Assembly (NCBI RefSeq): GCF_023515955.1
Contig: NZ_CP097322.1
Location: 3,619,501 to 3,683,500 of the forward strand
Origin: Streptomyces sp. RerS4
GTDB taxonomy: Bacteria > Actinomycetota > Actinomycetes > Streptomycetales > Streptomycetaceae
Length of the DNA stretch: 64,000 nt
Reading direction: 5' to 3'
The translations under genes were made by a program, and so were the position numbers. Positions 46,842-55,606 of the stretch are shown in pieces. Every line of letters starts with the position of its first letter. Position 1 is the first letter of the stretch. Below the pieces are notes generated by a model. It worked only from the letters and a program-made list of their open reading frames with translations. It had not been told where the DNA came from and did no database searches.

Positions 46842-47972
46842 TCAGCCGGAGAGGCGCACCGGCATGATCAGGTACTTGTAGGCCTCGTCGGCCTCCGCGT
46901 CGACCGCCGGGCGGCCGCTGAGCAGCGCCGGCTTGGTGGACGTGGTGAAGGACAGCTGCGCGGCCGGCGAGTCGATCGCGCTCAGACCGTCCAGCAGGAA
47001 GGTCGGGTTGAAGGCGATCGAGATGTCGTCGCCCTCCAGGTGCGCGTCGACGCGCTCCACAGCCTGTGCGTCGTCGGAGGAGCCGGCCTCCAGGATCAGC
47101 ACGCCCTGCTCGAAGCTCAGGCGGACCGGGGTGTTGCGCTCGGCGACGAGGGCCACGCGCTTGACGGCCTCGACGAACGGGGCGGTCTCGATCACCGCGA
47201 TGGAGTTGAACTCCGTCGGGAAGAGCGTGCGGTACTTCGGCAGGTCGCCTTCGAGGAGGCGGGTGGTGGTGCGGCGGCCGGCGCCCTCGAAACCGATGAG
47301 GCCCTCGCCCTGGCCGGAGCCGGAGAGCGCTAGCGTGACGGTGTCGCCGCTGGTCAGGGACTTGGCGGTGTCCAGGAGCGTCTTGGCGGGCACCAGGGCC
47401 ACGGCCGAGGCGTCCGGGTTCTCCGGCTTCCACAGGAACTCGCGGACCGCGAAGCGGTAGCGGTCGGTGGACGCGAGGGTGACGCGGTCGCCCTCGATCT
47501 CGATGCGGACACCGGTCAGCACGGGCAGCGTGTCGTCGCGACCGGCGGCGATGGCGACCTGCGCGGCGGCGGAGGCGAAGACCTCACCGGGCACGGTGCC
47601 GGTGGCCGTCGGCATCTGCGGGAGCGCCGGGTATTCCTCCACAGGCAGGGTGTGGAGCGTGAACCGCGAGGATCCACAGACCACGGTCGCCCGTACACCG
47701 TCTGTGGAAATCTCCACCGGGCGGTTGGGGAGGGCGCGGCAGATGTCGGCGAGGAGCCGGCCGGAGACGAGGACGGTGCCGTCCTCCTCCACGTCCGCCT
47801 CGACCGAGACGCGGGCCGAGACCTCGTAGTCGAAGCCGGAGAGGGACAGGGTGCCATCCTCGGCCTTCAGCAGCAGGCCCGCGAGTACGGGCACCGGCGG
47901 CCGGGCCGGGAGGCTGCGTGCAGCCCAGGCCACCGCCTCCGCGAGTACGTCGCGCTCCACCCGGATCTTCAC
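46842..47972 (-). CDS. dnaN: DNA polymerase III beta sliding clamp
   Basis: 376 residues, start MKIRVERDVLAEAVAWAARS at GTG 47972. Three clamp repeats; strong matches include VLAGLLLKAEDGTLSLSGFD, GRLLADICRALPN and the terminal YKYLIMPVRLSG. It forms the ring that tethers Pol III. Directly downstream of oriC. Confidence 0.98.
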   Translation of the reverse strand: MKIRVERDVLAEAVAWAARSLPARPPVPVLAGLLLKAEDGTLSLSGFDYEVSARVSVEADVEEDGTVLVSGRLLADICRALPNRPVEISTDGVRATVVCGSSRFTLHTLPVEEYPALPQMPTATGTVPGEVFASAAAQVAIAAGRDDTLPVLTGVRIEIEGDRVTLASTDRYRFAVREFLWKPENPDASAVALVPAKTLLDTAKSLTSGDTVTLALSGSGQGEGLIGFEGAGRRTTTRLLEGDLPKYRTLFPTEFNSIAVIETAPFVEAVKRVALVAERNTPVRLSFEQGVLILEAGSSDDAQAVERVDAHLEGDDISIAFNPTFLLDGLSAIDSPAAQLSFTTSTKPALLSGRPAVDAEADEAYKYLIMPVRLSG

Positions 47973-48816
47973 CGGAACCGCCTCCTGCTGTTGCTCGCTC
48001 GTCTGCCGGCCTTCGTCGTCGGCTCGTCGATGCCTCGACCGATGCCGGGGACCAGTCTGACGTACGGGGCCGACACTCGTCGCGGCCGGCGGTCAAGTCG
48101 GGAGCGAGGCGTCGGGACGGCCGTCCGACGAGTTGTGCACAGGACCCGCTTGAAAACCGAAACCGGGCTCTCTCTCATTGGGGGTAGTAGTAGGGCCTGT
48201 GGAAACGGTGGATAAGCCCGTTTTTGCTGGTCAGCCCGCGTTTTTTATCCCCACACCCTGTGCATGGCACCGGTGGACAACCGAGGGTGTCTGTGGAGAA
48301 CAGAAAGTTCTGCACAGGCCGTCCCCAGGTGACCCGGAGTAGTCCACAGCTGCGTCCCCAGCTTTTCCCCAGTGGTCCACAGACCAAACGTCGACGTTCG
48401 TGTGACGCCTTTCACTCGGGCCGGTGACAGGAGGTGCAGTGTTGCCGAACAGTGGACAACGGTGTGGAGAACCCTTCGGATCCTGTGCACAGGATGCGGG
48501 AACCTGTGGGTTGGCGGTGGACAGAGCCGTGGATGAGCCTGTGGACGAAATTTCTGTCCACAGGCTGTGGATGACGCTTGTTCACAATTCCCCAGGGCGA
48601 TGACCAGGCCTGATGGGCCCTCACCCCGCATCCCTGTGGACAGATTGTGGGCGACGGGAACTGTCCTCAGGCTGTGGACGGAAGAAAGTTGCCGAATCTG
48701 TGGATGACGGCCTCCTCAGGGGGCGTATTCGAACAGGTCAGGGGCGCACGGACGAAGAAGGGCGCCCCCGGTTCGATCCGGAAGCGCCCTGTCTCGGGGT
48801 TTGGCCCGGCCCGTCC
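47973..48816. other. Chromosomal replication origin oriC
   Basis: 844 bp between dnaA and dnaN with no gene. At least fourteen near-consensus DnaA boxes on both strands, most with one mismatch to TTRTCCACA: 48133, 48207, 48272, 48292, 48340, 48373, 48451, 48463, 48540, 48554, 48566, 48578, 48635 and 48699 (9-mers starting there), plus a weaker one at 48516. The most AT-rich stretch, TTTTTGCTGG..TTTTTTATCC at 48221-48250, is a candidate unwinding element close to the dnaN side. Boxes cluster in two blocks (48190-48385 and 48450-48710), as in known Streptomyces origins. Confidence 0.95.
48760..48789 (-). terminator. Possible terminator after dnaA
   Basis: GGGCGC (48760-48765) and GCGCCC (48784-48789) pair around an 18-nt loop with an inner CCGG/CCGG helix. 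It would end the dnaA transcript before the DnaA-box region. Confidence 0.5.
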
Positions 48817-50628
48817 TCAGCCGTTCTTGATGCGGTTGGTGAGCTCGGTTACCTGGTTGTAGATGGAGCGCCGTTCCGCCATGAGGGCGCGGATCTTGCG
48901 GTCCGCGTGCATGACGGTGGTGTGGTCGCGGCCGCCGAACTGGGCCCCGATCTTCGGCAGGGACAGGTCCGTGAGCTCACGGCACAGGTACATGGCGATC
49001 TGTCGGGCGGTCACCAGGACCCGGCTGCGCGAGGAGCCGCACAGGTCGTCCACGGTCAGCCCGAAGTAGTCGGCGGTGGCCGCCATGATGTCGGAGGCCG
49101 TGATCTCCGGCGCGCTGTCCTCGCCGCCCGGGATGAGGTTCTTGAGGACGTCCTCGGTGAGACCGAGGTCCACCGGCTGCCGGTTGAGACTCGCGAAGGC
49201 GGTGACGCGGATCAGCGCGCCCTCCAGCTCGCGGATGTTGCGCGAGATCCGCGAGGCGATGAACTCCAGTACCTCCGGCGGGGCGTTGAGCTGCTCCTGC
49301 ACGGCCTTCTTGCGCAGGATCGCGATGCGCGTCTCCAGCTCGGGCGGCTGGACGTCGGTGATCAGGCCCCACTCGAAGCGGTTGCGCAGCCGGTCCTCCA
49401 GCGTCACCAGCTGCTTGGGCGGCCGGTCGGAGGACAGCACGATCTGCTTGTTGGCGTTGTGGAGCGTGTTGAAGGTGTGGAAGAACTCCTCCTGCGTCGA
49501 CTCCTTGCTCGCCAGGAACTGGATGTCGTCGACCAGCAGGATGTCCATCTCGCGGTAGCGCTTGCGGAAGGCGTCGCCCTTGCCGTCGCGGATGGAGTTG
49601 ATGAACTCGTTGGTGAACTCCTCCGAGCTCACGTACCGCACGCGGGTGCCCGGGTAGAGGCTCCGCGCGTAGTGCCCGATGGCGTGCAGCAGGTGCGTCT
49701 TGCCGAGGCCCGACTCCCCATAGATGAAAAGGGGGTTGTACGCCTTCGCCGGCGCCTCGGCGACGGCCACCGCGGCGGCGTGCGCGAAGCGGTTGGAGGC
49801 GCCGATGACGAAGGTGTCGAAGAGGTACTTGGGGTTCAGCCGGGCGGTCGGCTCCAACGGGCCCGACGTGGAACCGCCGGACGGGGCCGGCGACGGTCCC
49901 GTCCGGCCGGGCGCCGGGCGCTGCGCGGGCTGCTCGTAGGACTGCTGCTCGTACGACTGCGAATCGTACGACTGGGATTCGTACTTCTGTGACTCGTACG
50001 GGGACTGCTCGTACTTGCCCGGCTCGTACGGCTGCTGCTCGTAGGAGCCCTGGTCGTAGCCTCCGGACTCGGGCTGCTGGAGGTAGCCGGGCTGCGGGGA
50101 GGCGTACGGGTCGCGCTCCGGGAAGCCGCCCAGACGCTGCTGCTGCCAGCCGTAGTCGCCCTGCTGGCCGCCGCGGGGCCAGGCGCCGGGCTCGGGGCGC
50201 TGCTGCTGGTAGTCCGGGTAGGCGGGGCGGGCGGTGGGCAGCTGGTCGTCGCCGGGGCCGTTGTGGCCGGTGTGACCGCCGGGGCGCTGGCCGCCGTAGG
50301 GCTCGTAGCCCTCACGGGGGGACGAGGTGGACGGCGAGGAGGGCGCGGGCTCGCCGGCGGAGTCGTCCACGGTGATGGCGATCCGGATGGGGCGTCCGCA
50401 TTCCCGGCTGAGGGCGTCGCTGATGAGCGGGGCCAGTCGGCCTTCGAGAACCCGCTTCCCCCATTCATTGGGGACGGCGAGCAGCGCGGTGTCGGCGACC
50501 AGGGCAAGCGGCTGGCAGCGTTCCACCCATTGCTTGTCCTTGGACTCGATGCCTTGCTGACCTTCGCCGAGCAGCTTCTCGAGCACGCGTGGCCACACTG
50601 CGGCAAGATCGGCAGGTACGTCAGCCAC
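48817..50628 (-). CDS. dnaA: Chromosomal replication initiator DnaA
   Basis: 603 residues from GTG 50628 ([20 protein letters not shown]). Domain I at 1-95; an unusually long domain II (about 100-265) rich in Gly, Gln, Tyr and Pro with nine tandem pentapeptides; AAA+ domain III with Walker [11 protein letters not shown], Walker [13 protein letters not shown] and [18 protein letters not shown]; domain IV with the DNA-binding signature [15 protein letters not shown]. Binds ATP and DnaA boxes in oriC. An upstream in-frame extension to 50691 is not conserved-looking. Confidence 0.98.
   Translation of the reverse strand: MADVPADLAAVWPRVLEKLLGEGQQGIESKDKQWVERCQPLALVADTALLAVPNEWGKRVLEGRLAPLISDALSRECGRPIRIAITVDDSAGEPAPSSPSTSSPREGYEPYGGQRPGGHTGHNGPGDDQLPTARPAYPDYQQQRPEPGAWPRGGQQGDYGWQQQRLGGFPERDPYASPQPGYLQQPESGGYDQGSYEQQPYEPGKYEQSPYESQKYESQSYDSQSYEQQSYEQPAQRPAPGRTGPSPAPSGGSTSGPLEPTARLNPKYLFDTFVIGASNRFAHAAAVAVAEAPAKAYNPLFIYGESGLGKTHLLHAIGHYARSLYPGTRVRYVSSEEFTNEFINSIRDGKGDAFRKRYREMDILLVDDIQFLASKESTQEEFFHTFNTLHNANKQIVLSSDRPPKQLVTLEDRLRNRFEWGLITDVQPPELETRIAILRKKAVQEQLNAPPEVLEFIASRISRNIRELEGALIRVTAFASLNRQPVDLGLTEDVLKNLIPGGEDSAPEITASDIMAATADYFGLTVDDLCGSSRSRVLVTARQIAMYLCRELTDLSLPKIGAQFGGRDHTTVMHADRKIRALMAERRSIYNQVTELTNRIKNG
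49927..50061 (-). repeat. Nine tandem 15-bp units in dnaA domain II
   Basis: Encodes nine pentapeptides of the form x-Tyr-(Glu/Asp)-x-x at residues 190-234: [45 protein letters not shown]. Units differ at the DNA level but keep a TAC/GTA core every 15 bp. Domain II is a flexible linker; its length varies among streptomycetes. Confidence 0.9.
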
Positions 50629-50710
50629 AGAGCACGCTCTCTCACAGGTCCCGTCCCACGAAGGTGTGGTTCTTTGGGACGGTCGGGACAAAAAAATCAG
50701 GGATCAGGCA

Positions 50711-50740
50711 ACGGTAGTCAGGCCGGTGGCTAGGGTTCAA
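50711..50740 (-). promoter_or_regulatory. Putative dnaA promoter
   Basis: Reading leftward, TTGAAC (50735-50740), an 18-bp spacer and TACCGT (50711-50716). A perfect DnaA box at 50745-50753 lies just upstream of the -35, fitting autoregulation. It leaves a leader of about 75 nt before the GTG. Confidence 0.55.
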
Positions 50741-50744
50741 GTCG

Positions 50745-50753
50745 TTGTCCACA
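50745..50753 (+). promoter_or_regulatory. Perfect DnaA box in the dnaA-rpmH region
   Basis: TTGTCCACA, the high-GC actinobacterial consensus, directly beside the predicted dnaA -35. A site of this kind mediates dnaA autoregulation in Streptomyces. Confidence 0.7.
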
Positions 50754-50787
50754 GCCTGTGCACAGTGTGGGGCAGGGCGGGCTCGGT

Positions 50788-50817
50788 TTGACCGGATGGC
50801 GTAGCCGCGCGTACCGT
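50788..50817 (+). promoter_or_regulatory. Putative rpmH promoter
   Basis: TTGACC (50788-50793), an 18-bp spacer and TACCGT (50812-50817). The same -10 and spacing as the dnaA promoter in mirror image. It gives a leader of about 165 nt that contains the palindrome at 50869-50885. Confidence 0.6.
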
Positions 50818-50868
50818 AACGAGGTCGAGTTGTCGATGGCTGCTGCCGCCTGCCTACCGATGGGCGAA

Positions 50869-50885
50869 GATCACTATTAGTGATC
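50869..50885. promoter_or_regulatory. Perfect 17-bp palindrome in the rpmH leader
   Basis: GATCACTA-T-TAGTGATC, an AT-rich perfect inverted repeat in a GC-rich leader, 102 bp before the rpmH start and about 50 bp past the predicted promoter. It could be an operator or an RNA hairpin. No known regulator is recognised. Confidence 0.55.
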
Positions 50886-50987
50886 GTTTAGCGGTGTCCA
50901 CTCGGGCGAACACGCGAGTTCCTCGTGGGCGCACGGTGACAGCCAGGCGATGTACCGCCACAACGATTCATTCTCTGGAGCCCCCGA

Positions 50988-51125
50988 GTGAGCAAGCGCA
51001 CCTTCCAGCCGAACAACCGCCGTCGTGCCAAGACCCACGGCTTCCGCCTGCGGATGCGTACCCGTGCCGGTCGCGCGATCCTCGCGAACCGTCGCAGCAA
51101 GGGCCGCGCCGCCCTCTCCGCGTAA
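50988..51125 (+). CDS. rpmH: Ribosomal protein L34
   Basis: 45 residues, start [20 protein letters not shown] at GTG 50988, ending GRAALSA. Very basic, the canonical bL34. First gene of rpmH-rnpA-yidD-yidC-jag, divergent from dnaA. Confidence 0.98.
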   Translation: MSKRTFQPNNRRRAKTHGFRLRMRTRAGRAILANRRSKGRAALSA

Positions 51126-51146
51126 CCACGCGCAGGTCGTGACGTC

Positions 51147-51521
51147 GTGCTGTCTCCCGAAAATCGGCTGAGGCGGCGTGAGGACTTCGCGAGCGCGGTA
51201 CGCCGAGGCAGGCGGGCCGGACGCCCGCTCCTCGTCGTCCACCTACGTACAAGCGGTGCAACGGACCCGCACGAGCCGGGGGAGACAGTTCCCTCGCCGC
51301 GTGCGGGTTTCGTCGTCAGCAAGGCTGTCGGCATAGCCGTCGTCCGTAACCGGGTGAAGCGCCGACTGCGCCATCTCCTGCGCGACCGGCTGGCCCTGCT
51401 GCCCGCCGGTAGCCTGGTGGTGGTGCGGGCCCTGCCCGGAGCGGGTGACGCCGGCGTCGACGAGCTGGCCCGCGACCTGGATGCCGCCTTGGCGCGGCTG
51501 CTGGGAGGCGTGGCCCGATGA
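51147..51521 (+). CDS. rnpA: Ribonuclease P protein component
   Basis: 124 residues starting [20 protein letters not shown], with the RNR motif in [20 protein letters not shown]. It is the protein cofactor of RNase P, which matures tRNA 5' ends. GTG 51147; overlaps yidD by 4 bp (ATGA). Confidence 0.96.
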   Translation: MLSPENRLRRREDFASAVRRGRRAGRPLLVVHLRTSGATDPHEPGETVPSPRAGFVVSKAVGIAVVRNRVKRRLRHLLRDRLALLPAGSLVVVRALPGAGDAGVDELARDLDAALARLLGGVAR

Positions 51522-51799
51522 AGTATCCGCTGCTCGCTTTGATCAAGCTGTACCAGTGGACGATCAGTCCGCTGCTCGGGCCGGTGTGCCGCTACTACCC
51601 GTCGTGTTCGCACTACGGGTACACGGCCATCGACCGGCATGGTGCGGTGAAGGGGACGGCTCTGACCGCCTGGCGGATCCTGCGGTGCAATCCGTGGTCC
51701 CCGGGTGGTGTGGATCATGTCCCACCCCGGAAACGCCCGCGTTGGCACGAGCAGCTGCGCAGTGCGTTGCGTAGATCTCGCAATGCTCAAGGAGCCTGA
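51518..51799 (+). CDS. yidD: Membrane protein insertion efficiency factor YidD
   Basis: 93 residues with the YidD core [31 protein letters not shown] and [17 protein letters not shown], including conserved cysteines. It assists YidC/Sec membrane insertion. Overlaps rnpA; yidC starts 3 bp after its stop. Confidence 0.96.
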   Translation: MKYPLLALIKLYQWTISPLLGPVCRYYPSCSHYGYTAIDRHGAVKGTALTAWRILRCNPWSPGGVDHVPPRKRPRWHEQLRSALRRSRNAQGA

Positions 51800-51802
51800 T
51801 TA

Positions 51803-52909
51803 GTGGACACGATTGCCAGTCTGTTCAGCTTTATCACCACACCCGTGTCGTGGATCATCGTCCAGTTCCACAAGCTGTACGGGGCGATCTTCGGTGCGGA
51901 CAGTGGATGGGCCTGGGGCCTGTCCATCGTGTCCTTGGTGATCCTGATCCGTATCTGCCTGATCCCGCTGTTCGTGAAGCAGATCAAGGCGACGCGGGGC
52001 ATGCAGGCGCTCCAGCCGAAGATGAAGGCGATCCAGGAGCGCTACAAGAACGACAAGCAGCGTCAGTCCGAAGAGATGATGAAGCTGTACAAGGAGACGG
52101 GTACCAACCCGCTCTCCTCGTGCCTTCCCATCCTGGCGCAGTCCCCGTTCTTCTTCGCGCTCTACCACGTGCTCGCGAGCATCGCCAACGGCAAGAAGAT
52201 CGGCGTCATCGACGGTCCGCTGCTGGAGAGCGCGCGTGAGGCGCACATCTTCGGTGCCCCGCTGGCGGCGAAGTTCATGGACAGCTCCGAGAAGGTCGCT
52301 GCCCTCGGTGCGTCGATCACCGACGTGCGCATCGTGACAGCGGTCATGATCATCCTGATGTCGCTGTCGCAGTTCTACACGCAGCGCCAGCTGATGCAGA
52401 AGAACGTCGACCTCTCGGTCAAGACGCCCTTCATGCAGCAGCAGAAGATGCTGATGTACATCTTCCCCGTGATCTTCGCCGTCATGGGCATCAACTTCCC
52501 CGTCGGTGTCCTCGTCTACTGGCTGACCACCAACGTGTGGACCATGGGCCAGCAGATGTACGTGATCAACCAGAACCCGACGCCGGGCAGCAAGGCGCAG
52601 GACCAGTACCTGACCCGTCTGCTCAAGCACGTCAGCGCTCACGGCAACGTCAAGGGCCGGGGCAAGAAGAAGGTCGTCGCGGCCATCGTCGCCAAGGGCC
52701 CGGACCGCAACGACAACGAGCGCAAGTTCATCACCGCTCTGACGAAGCAGGGCATGGCCGCGCAGGCGGACGGCTCCGTGATCAAGAGTTCCGAGGCCAC
52801 CGCCGACGCGGACGCGGCGAGCGGCGGTGTCGCCACGAAGCGGCAGCAGCCGAAGCGGCAGCCGAAGTCGAAGCGTCAGACGCCCCCCAGCAAGCCCTCC
52901 AAGAAGTAA
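51803..52909 (+). CDS. yidC: Membrane protein insertase YidC
   Basis: 368 residues. Five membrane segments of the short, Gram-positive/Oxa1-type fold without the large E. coli periplasmic domain: [40 protein letters not shown], then [20 protein letters not shown]. The conserved positively charged groove Arg sits in [11 protein letters not shown]. The C-terminus (about 290-368) is Lys/Arg-rich and cytoplasmic. GTG 51803. Confidence 0.95.
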   Translation: MDTIASLFSFITTPVSWIIVQFHKLYGAIFGADSGWAWGLSIVSLVILIRICLIPLFVKQIKATRGMQALQPKMKAIQERYKNDKQRQSEEMMKLYKETGTNPLSSCLPILAQSPFFFALYHVLASIANGKKIGVIDGPLLESAREAHIFGAPLAAKFMDSSEKVAALGASITDVRIVTAVMIILMSLSQFYTQRQLMQKNVDLSVKTPFMQQQKMLMYIFPVIFAVMGINFPVGVLVYWLTTNVWTMGQQMYVINQNPTPGSKAQDQYLTRLLKHVSAHGNVKGRGKKKVVAAIVAKGPDRNDNERKFITALTKQGMAAQADGSVIKSSEATADADAASGGVATKRQQPKRQPKSKRQTPPSKPSKK

Positions 52910-52924
52910 GAAGGAGTCCCTCCC

Positions 52925-53437
52925 GTGACGGAAGGCACCACCACCGCCGCCGCTGAGAGTGGCGACACCCTGACCCGCCTGGAGCAGGAGGGTGAGATCG
53001 CGGCCGACTACCTTGAGGGTCTGCTGGACATCGCCGACCTGGACGGCGACATCGACATGGACGTCGAGGCCGACCGCGCCGCGGTGTCGATCGTCAGCGA
53101 CTCCTCCAGCCGCGACCTGCAGAAGCTCGTGGGCCGCGACGGCGAGGTCCTGGAGGCCCTGCAGGAGCTGACCCGCCTCGCGGTGCACCGCGAGACCGGC
53201 GACCGCAGCCGGCTGATGCTCGACATCGCCGGGTTCCGCGCGAAGAAGCGCGAGGAGCTGGCGGCTCTGGGCGCCCAGGCCGCCGCGGACGTGAAGGCCT
53301 CGGGCGAGCCCCTGAAGCTGGCCCCGATGACGCCGTTCGAGCGCAAGGTCGTTCACGACGCCGTGGCGGCCGCCGGTCTGAAGAGCGAGTCCGAGGGCGA
53401 GGAGCCGCAGCGCTTCGTCGTTGTGCTCCCGGCCTGA
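52925..53437 (+). CDS. jag: Jag/KhpB-family RNA-binding protein (KH + R3H)
   Basis: 170 residues. A KH-like domain (about 25-95) with SSRDLQKLVGRDGEVLEALQ and an R3H domain (about 95-165) with RSRLMLDIAGFRAKKREEL and MTPFERKVVHDAVAAA, lacking the N-terminal Jag domain. Homologues bind RNA with KhpA and affect cell elongation. 15 bp after yidC. Confidence 0.92.
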   Translation: MTEGTTTAAAESGDTLTRLEQEGEIAADYLEGLLDIADLDGDIDMDVEADRAAVSIVSDSSSRDLQKLVGRDGEVLEALQELTRLAVHRETGDRSRLMLDIAGFRAKKREELAALGAQAAADVKASGEPLKLAPMTPFERKVVHDAVAAAGLKSESEGEEPQRFVVVLPA

Positions 53438-53453
53438 CCGGAACCTTGATTGG

Positions 53454-53484
53454 TCGGCCCCGTCTGTATCGCAGGCGGGGCCGA
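53454..53484 (+). terminator. Terminator after jag
   Basis: TCGGCCCCGTCTG, loop TATCG, CAGGCGGGGCCGA: a 13-bp stem with one G-T pair, followed by TGTTTGT. Separates jag from rsmG. Confidence 0.75.
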
Positions 53485-53547
53485 TGTTTGTAAGCCTGAC
53501 AGTGGAACGACACGGTTTTAGCGGTTCTGTACGGAAGGACGGTCCCC

Positions 53548-54264
53548 GTGACGGAGGCAGCTGAGCTTCCCCCGGCGCCTGAAGAGGCGCGCGCGGTGTT
53601 CGGTGAGTTTTTCCCGGAAGCTGTGCGGTATGCGGAGCTGCTGGCGGACGCGGGGGTCGAGCGCGGTCTGATCGGCCCGCGCGAGGTTCCCCGCCTCTGG
53701 GAGCGGCACCTGCTGAACTGCGCGGTGCTCTCGGAGGTGGTGCCCCAGGGCGTCACCGTGTGCGACGTGGGCTCGGGCGCCGGCCTGCCCGGTATTCCGC
53801 TGGCCCTGGTGCGCCGTGATCTGAAGATCACGCTGCTGGAGCCGCTGCTGCGCCGTACGAACTTCCTCCAGGAGGCCGTGGAACTGCTGGGCCTGGACCA
53901 CGTCACGGTGGTGCGCGGGCGGGCCGAGGAGATGCTCGGCAAGCTCCAGCCGGTGCACGTGGTGACGGCGCGGGCCGTGGCCCCGCTGGACCGGCTCGCG
54001 GGCTGGGGTGTGCCGCTGCTGCGCCCGTACGGCGAGATGCTGGCGCTGAAGGGCGACACCGCGGAGGAGGAGCTCGTCGCGGCGAAGGCCGCGCTGACGA
54101 AGCTCGGTGTGGTGAAGACCTCGGTGCTCCAGGTGGGCGAGGGCGTCGTGGACCCCCTGTCCACGGTGGTCCGCGTGGAGTGCGGCGAGAGCCCCGGCGG
54201 GGTGCGGTTCGCGGCCAAGCGCGCCAAGGCGGCGCGGGCGGGGCGGGTCCGTAAGCGGCGTTGA
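53548..54264 (+). CDS. rsmG: 16S rRNA (guanine527-N7)-methyltransferase
   Basis: 238 residues with the GidB/RsmG fold: AdoMet loop CDVGSGAGLPGIPLALVRRD, EPLLRRTNFLQEAVELLGLD and VVTARAVAPLDRLAGWGVPL. GTG 53548 with GGAAGG upstream. Loss of this enzyme gives low-level streptomycin resistance in known bacteria. C-terminus is basic (KRAKAARAGRVRKRR). Confidence 0.97.
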   Translation: MTEAAELPPAPEEARAVFGEFFPEAVRYAELLADAGVERGLIGPREVPRLWERHLLNCAVLSEVVPQGVTVCDVGSGAGLPGIPLALVRRDLKITLLEPLLRRTNFLQEAVELLGLDHVTVVRGRAEEMLGKLQPVHVVTARAVAPLDRLAGWGVPLLRPYGEMLALKGDTAEEELVAAKAALTKLGVVKTSVLQVGEGVVDPLSTVVRVECGESPGGVRFAAKRAKAARAGRVRKRR

Positions 54265-54348
54265 TCTTCCGATTTCGGGGGAGTTGCGTCCCTATAGGTA
54301 TGGATTTCGGAGTGTCGTAGCGGCCTGAAGAGTCCGTCCGGGCATCGT

Positions 54349-54362
54349 GTTTCACGTGAAAC
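54349..54362. other. parS site 5
   Basis: Exact GTTTCACGTGAAAC in the rsmG-parA gap. It overlaps an in-frame GTG (54347) that could extend ParA. Confidence 0.95.
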
Positions 54363-54445
54363 GTCGCTCTCTGCTGCACGGAATCATCAGCCGCGGCCGT
54401 ACCGCTGCGGCGCCCCGCCACCGAGAGGACGCGGGGGTGACGGAG

Positions 54446-54472
54446 TTGTCCACAACGGTGGATTCATCCACA
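54446..54472 (+). promoter_or_regulatory. Perfect DnaA box plus near-match upstream of parA
   Basis: TTGTCCACA (54446-54454) and TCATCCACA (54464-54472), same orientation, 18 bp apart, about 40-60 bp before the chosen parA ATG. If parA starts at GTG 54437 the boxes are coding. Confidence 0.5.
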
Positions 54473-54508
54473 GGAGTACGGGCCCCGCTGGTTCACGAGC
54501 CAGGTGGC

Positions 54509-55606
54509 ATGGCAGGCTCTGTTCATCGCGAGCCCGCTGCCGAGGAGAGTGACACCGTGCGGTCCGACGCCAACCTCGCGGGGCCGATGGCCGATCCGGT
54601 CCCCGGTCCCCGCTCTGAATCGCCGGGCGAGGATGTTTCACGTGAAACACCCTCGCCACTCGTGGACAACGACGACAACGAGGACACCCCCATCGGTCGT
54701 GCCGCCCAGCTGGCGGTAGAGGCGCTCGGGCGGGCCGGCTCCCGTCTCCCCCGGCCCGCGCAGACGCGGATCATGGTGGTCGCGAACCAGAAGGGCGGCG
54801 TGGGCAAGACCACGACGACCGTGAACCTGGCGGCCTCCCTTGCCCTGCACGGTGCGCGGGTCCTCGTGATCGACCTCGACCCGCAGGGCAACGCGTCAAC
54901 GGCTCTGGGCATCGACCACCACGCGGAGGTGCCCTCCATCTACGACGTCCTCGTGGACAGCCGGCCTCTGCTGGAAGTCGTCCAGCCGGTCGTGGACGTG
55001 GAAGGGCTCTTCTGCGCCCCGGCCACGATCGACCTCGCGGGCGCGGAGATCGAGCTGGTGTCCCTGGTGGCCCGCGAGAGCCGGCTCCAGCGCGCGATCC
55101 AGGCGTACGAGCAGCCGCTCGACTACATCCTGATCGACTGCCCGCCCTCGCTGGGCCTGCTGACCGTGAACGCCATGGTCGCCGGCGCCGAGGTGCTGAT
55201 CCCGATCCAGTGCGAGTACTACGCGCTGGAGGGACTGGGGCAGCTGCTGCGCAACGTCGACCTGGTCCGGGCCCACCTGAATCCGACCCTGCACGTCTCG
55301 ACGATCCTGCTGACGATGTACGACGGCAGGACGCGGCTCGCCTCCCAGGTCGCGGAGGAGGTGCGCACCCACTTCGGTAACGAGGTGCTGCGTACGAGCA
55401 TCCCGCGGTCGGTGCGCATCTCGGAGGCTCCGAGCTACGGACAGACGGTCCTCACGTACGATCCGGGCTCCAGTGGCGCCCTCTCCTACCTGGAGGCGGC
55501 GCGGGAGATCTCGCTGCGCGGGGCCGGAATTCATTACGACGCCCTGCACGCCCACTCGGGCGCGGGCATGAACAGCACACAAGGCATGGCGGAGGGGATC
55601 CAGTGA
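54509..55606 (+). CDS. parA: Chromosome partitioning ATPase ParA
   Basis: 365 residues from ATG 54509 ([15 protein letters not shown]). The N-terminal 85 residues are a Streptomyces-type extension that contains VSRET, encoded by an in-frame parS. The ATPase follows with deviant Walker [26 protein letters not shown] and the switch region [15 protein letters not shown]. In Streptomyces ParA forms dynamic filaments in hyphal tips and aerial hyphae. Alternative starts at GTG 54437 and 54347 are open in frame. GTGA overlap with parB. Confidence 0.95.
   Translation: MAGSVHREPAAEESDTVRSDANLAGPMADPVPGPRSESPGEDVSRETPSPLVDNDDNEDTPIGRAAQLAVEALGRAGSRLPRPAQTRIMVVANQKGGVGKTTTTVNLAASLALHGARVLVIDLDPQGNASTALGIDHHAEVPSIYDVLVDSRPLLEVVQPVVDVEGLFCAPATIDLAGAEIELVSLVARESRLQRAIQAYEQPLDYILIDCPPSLGLLTVNAMVAGAEVLIPIQCEYYALEGLGQLLRNVDLVRAHLNPTLHVSTILLTMYDGRTRLASQVAEEVRTHFGNEVLRTSIPRSVRISEAPSYGQTVLTYDPGSSGALSYLEAAREISLRGAGIHYDALHAHSGAGMNSTQGMAEGIQ
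54635..54648. other. parS site 6 (inside parA)
   Basis: Exact GTTTCACGTGAAAC within the parA coding sequence, read in frame as Val-Ser-Arg-Glu-Thr. Confidence 0.95.
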
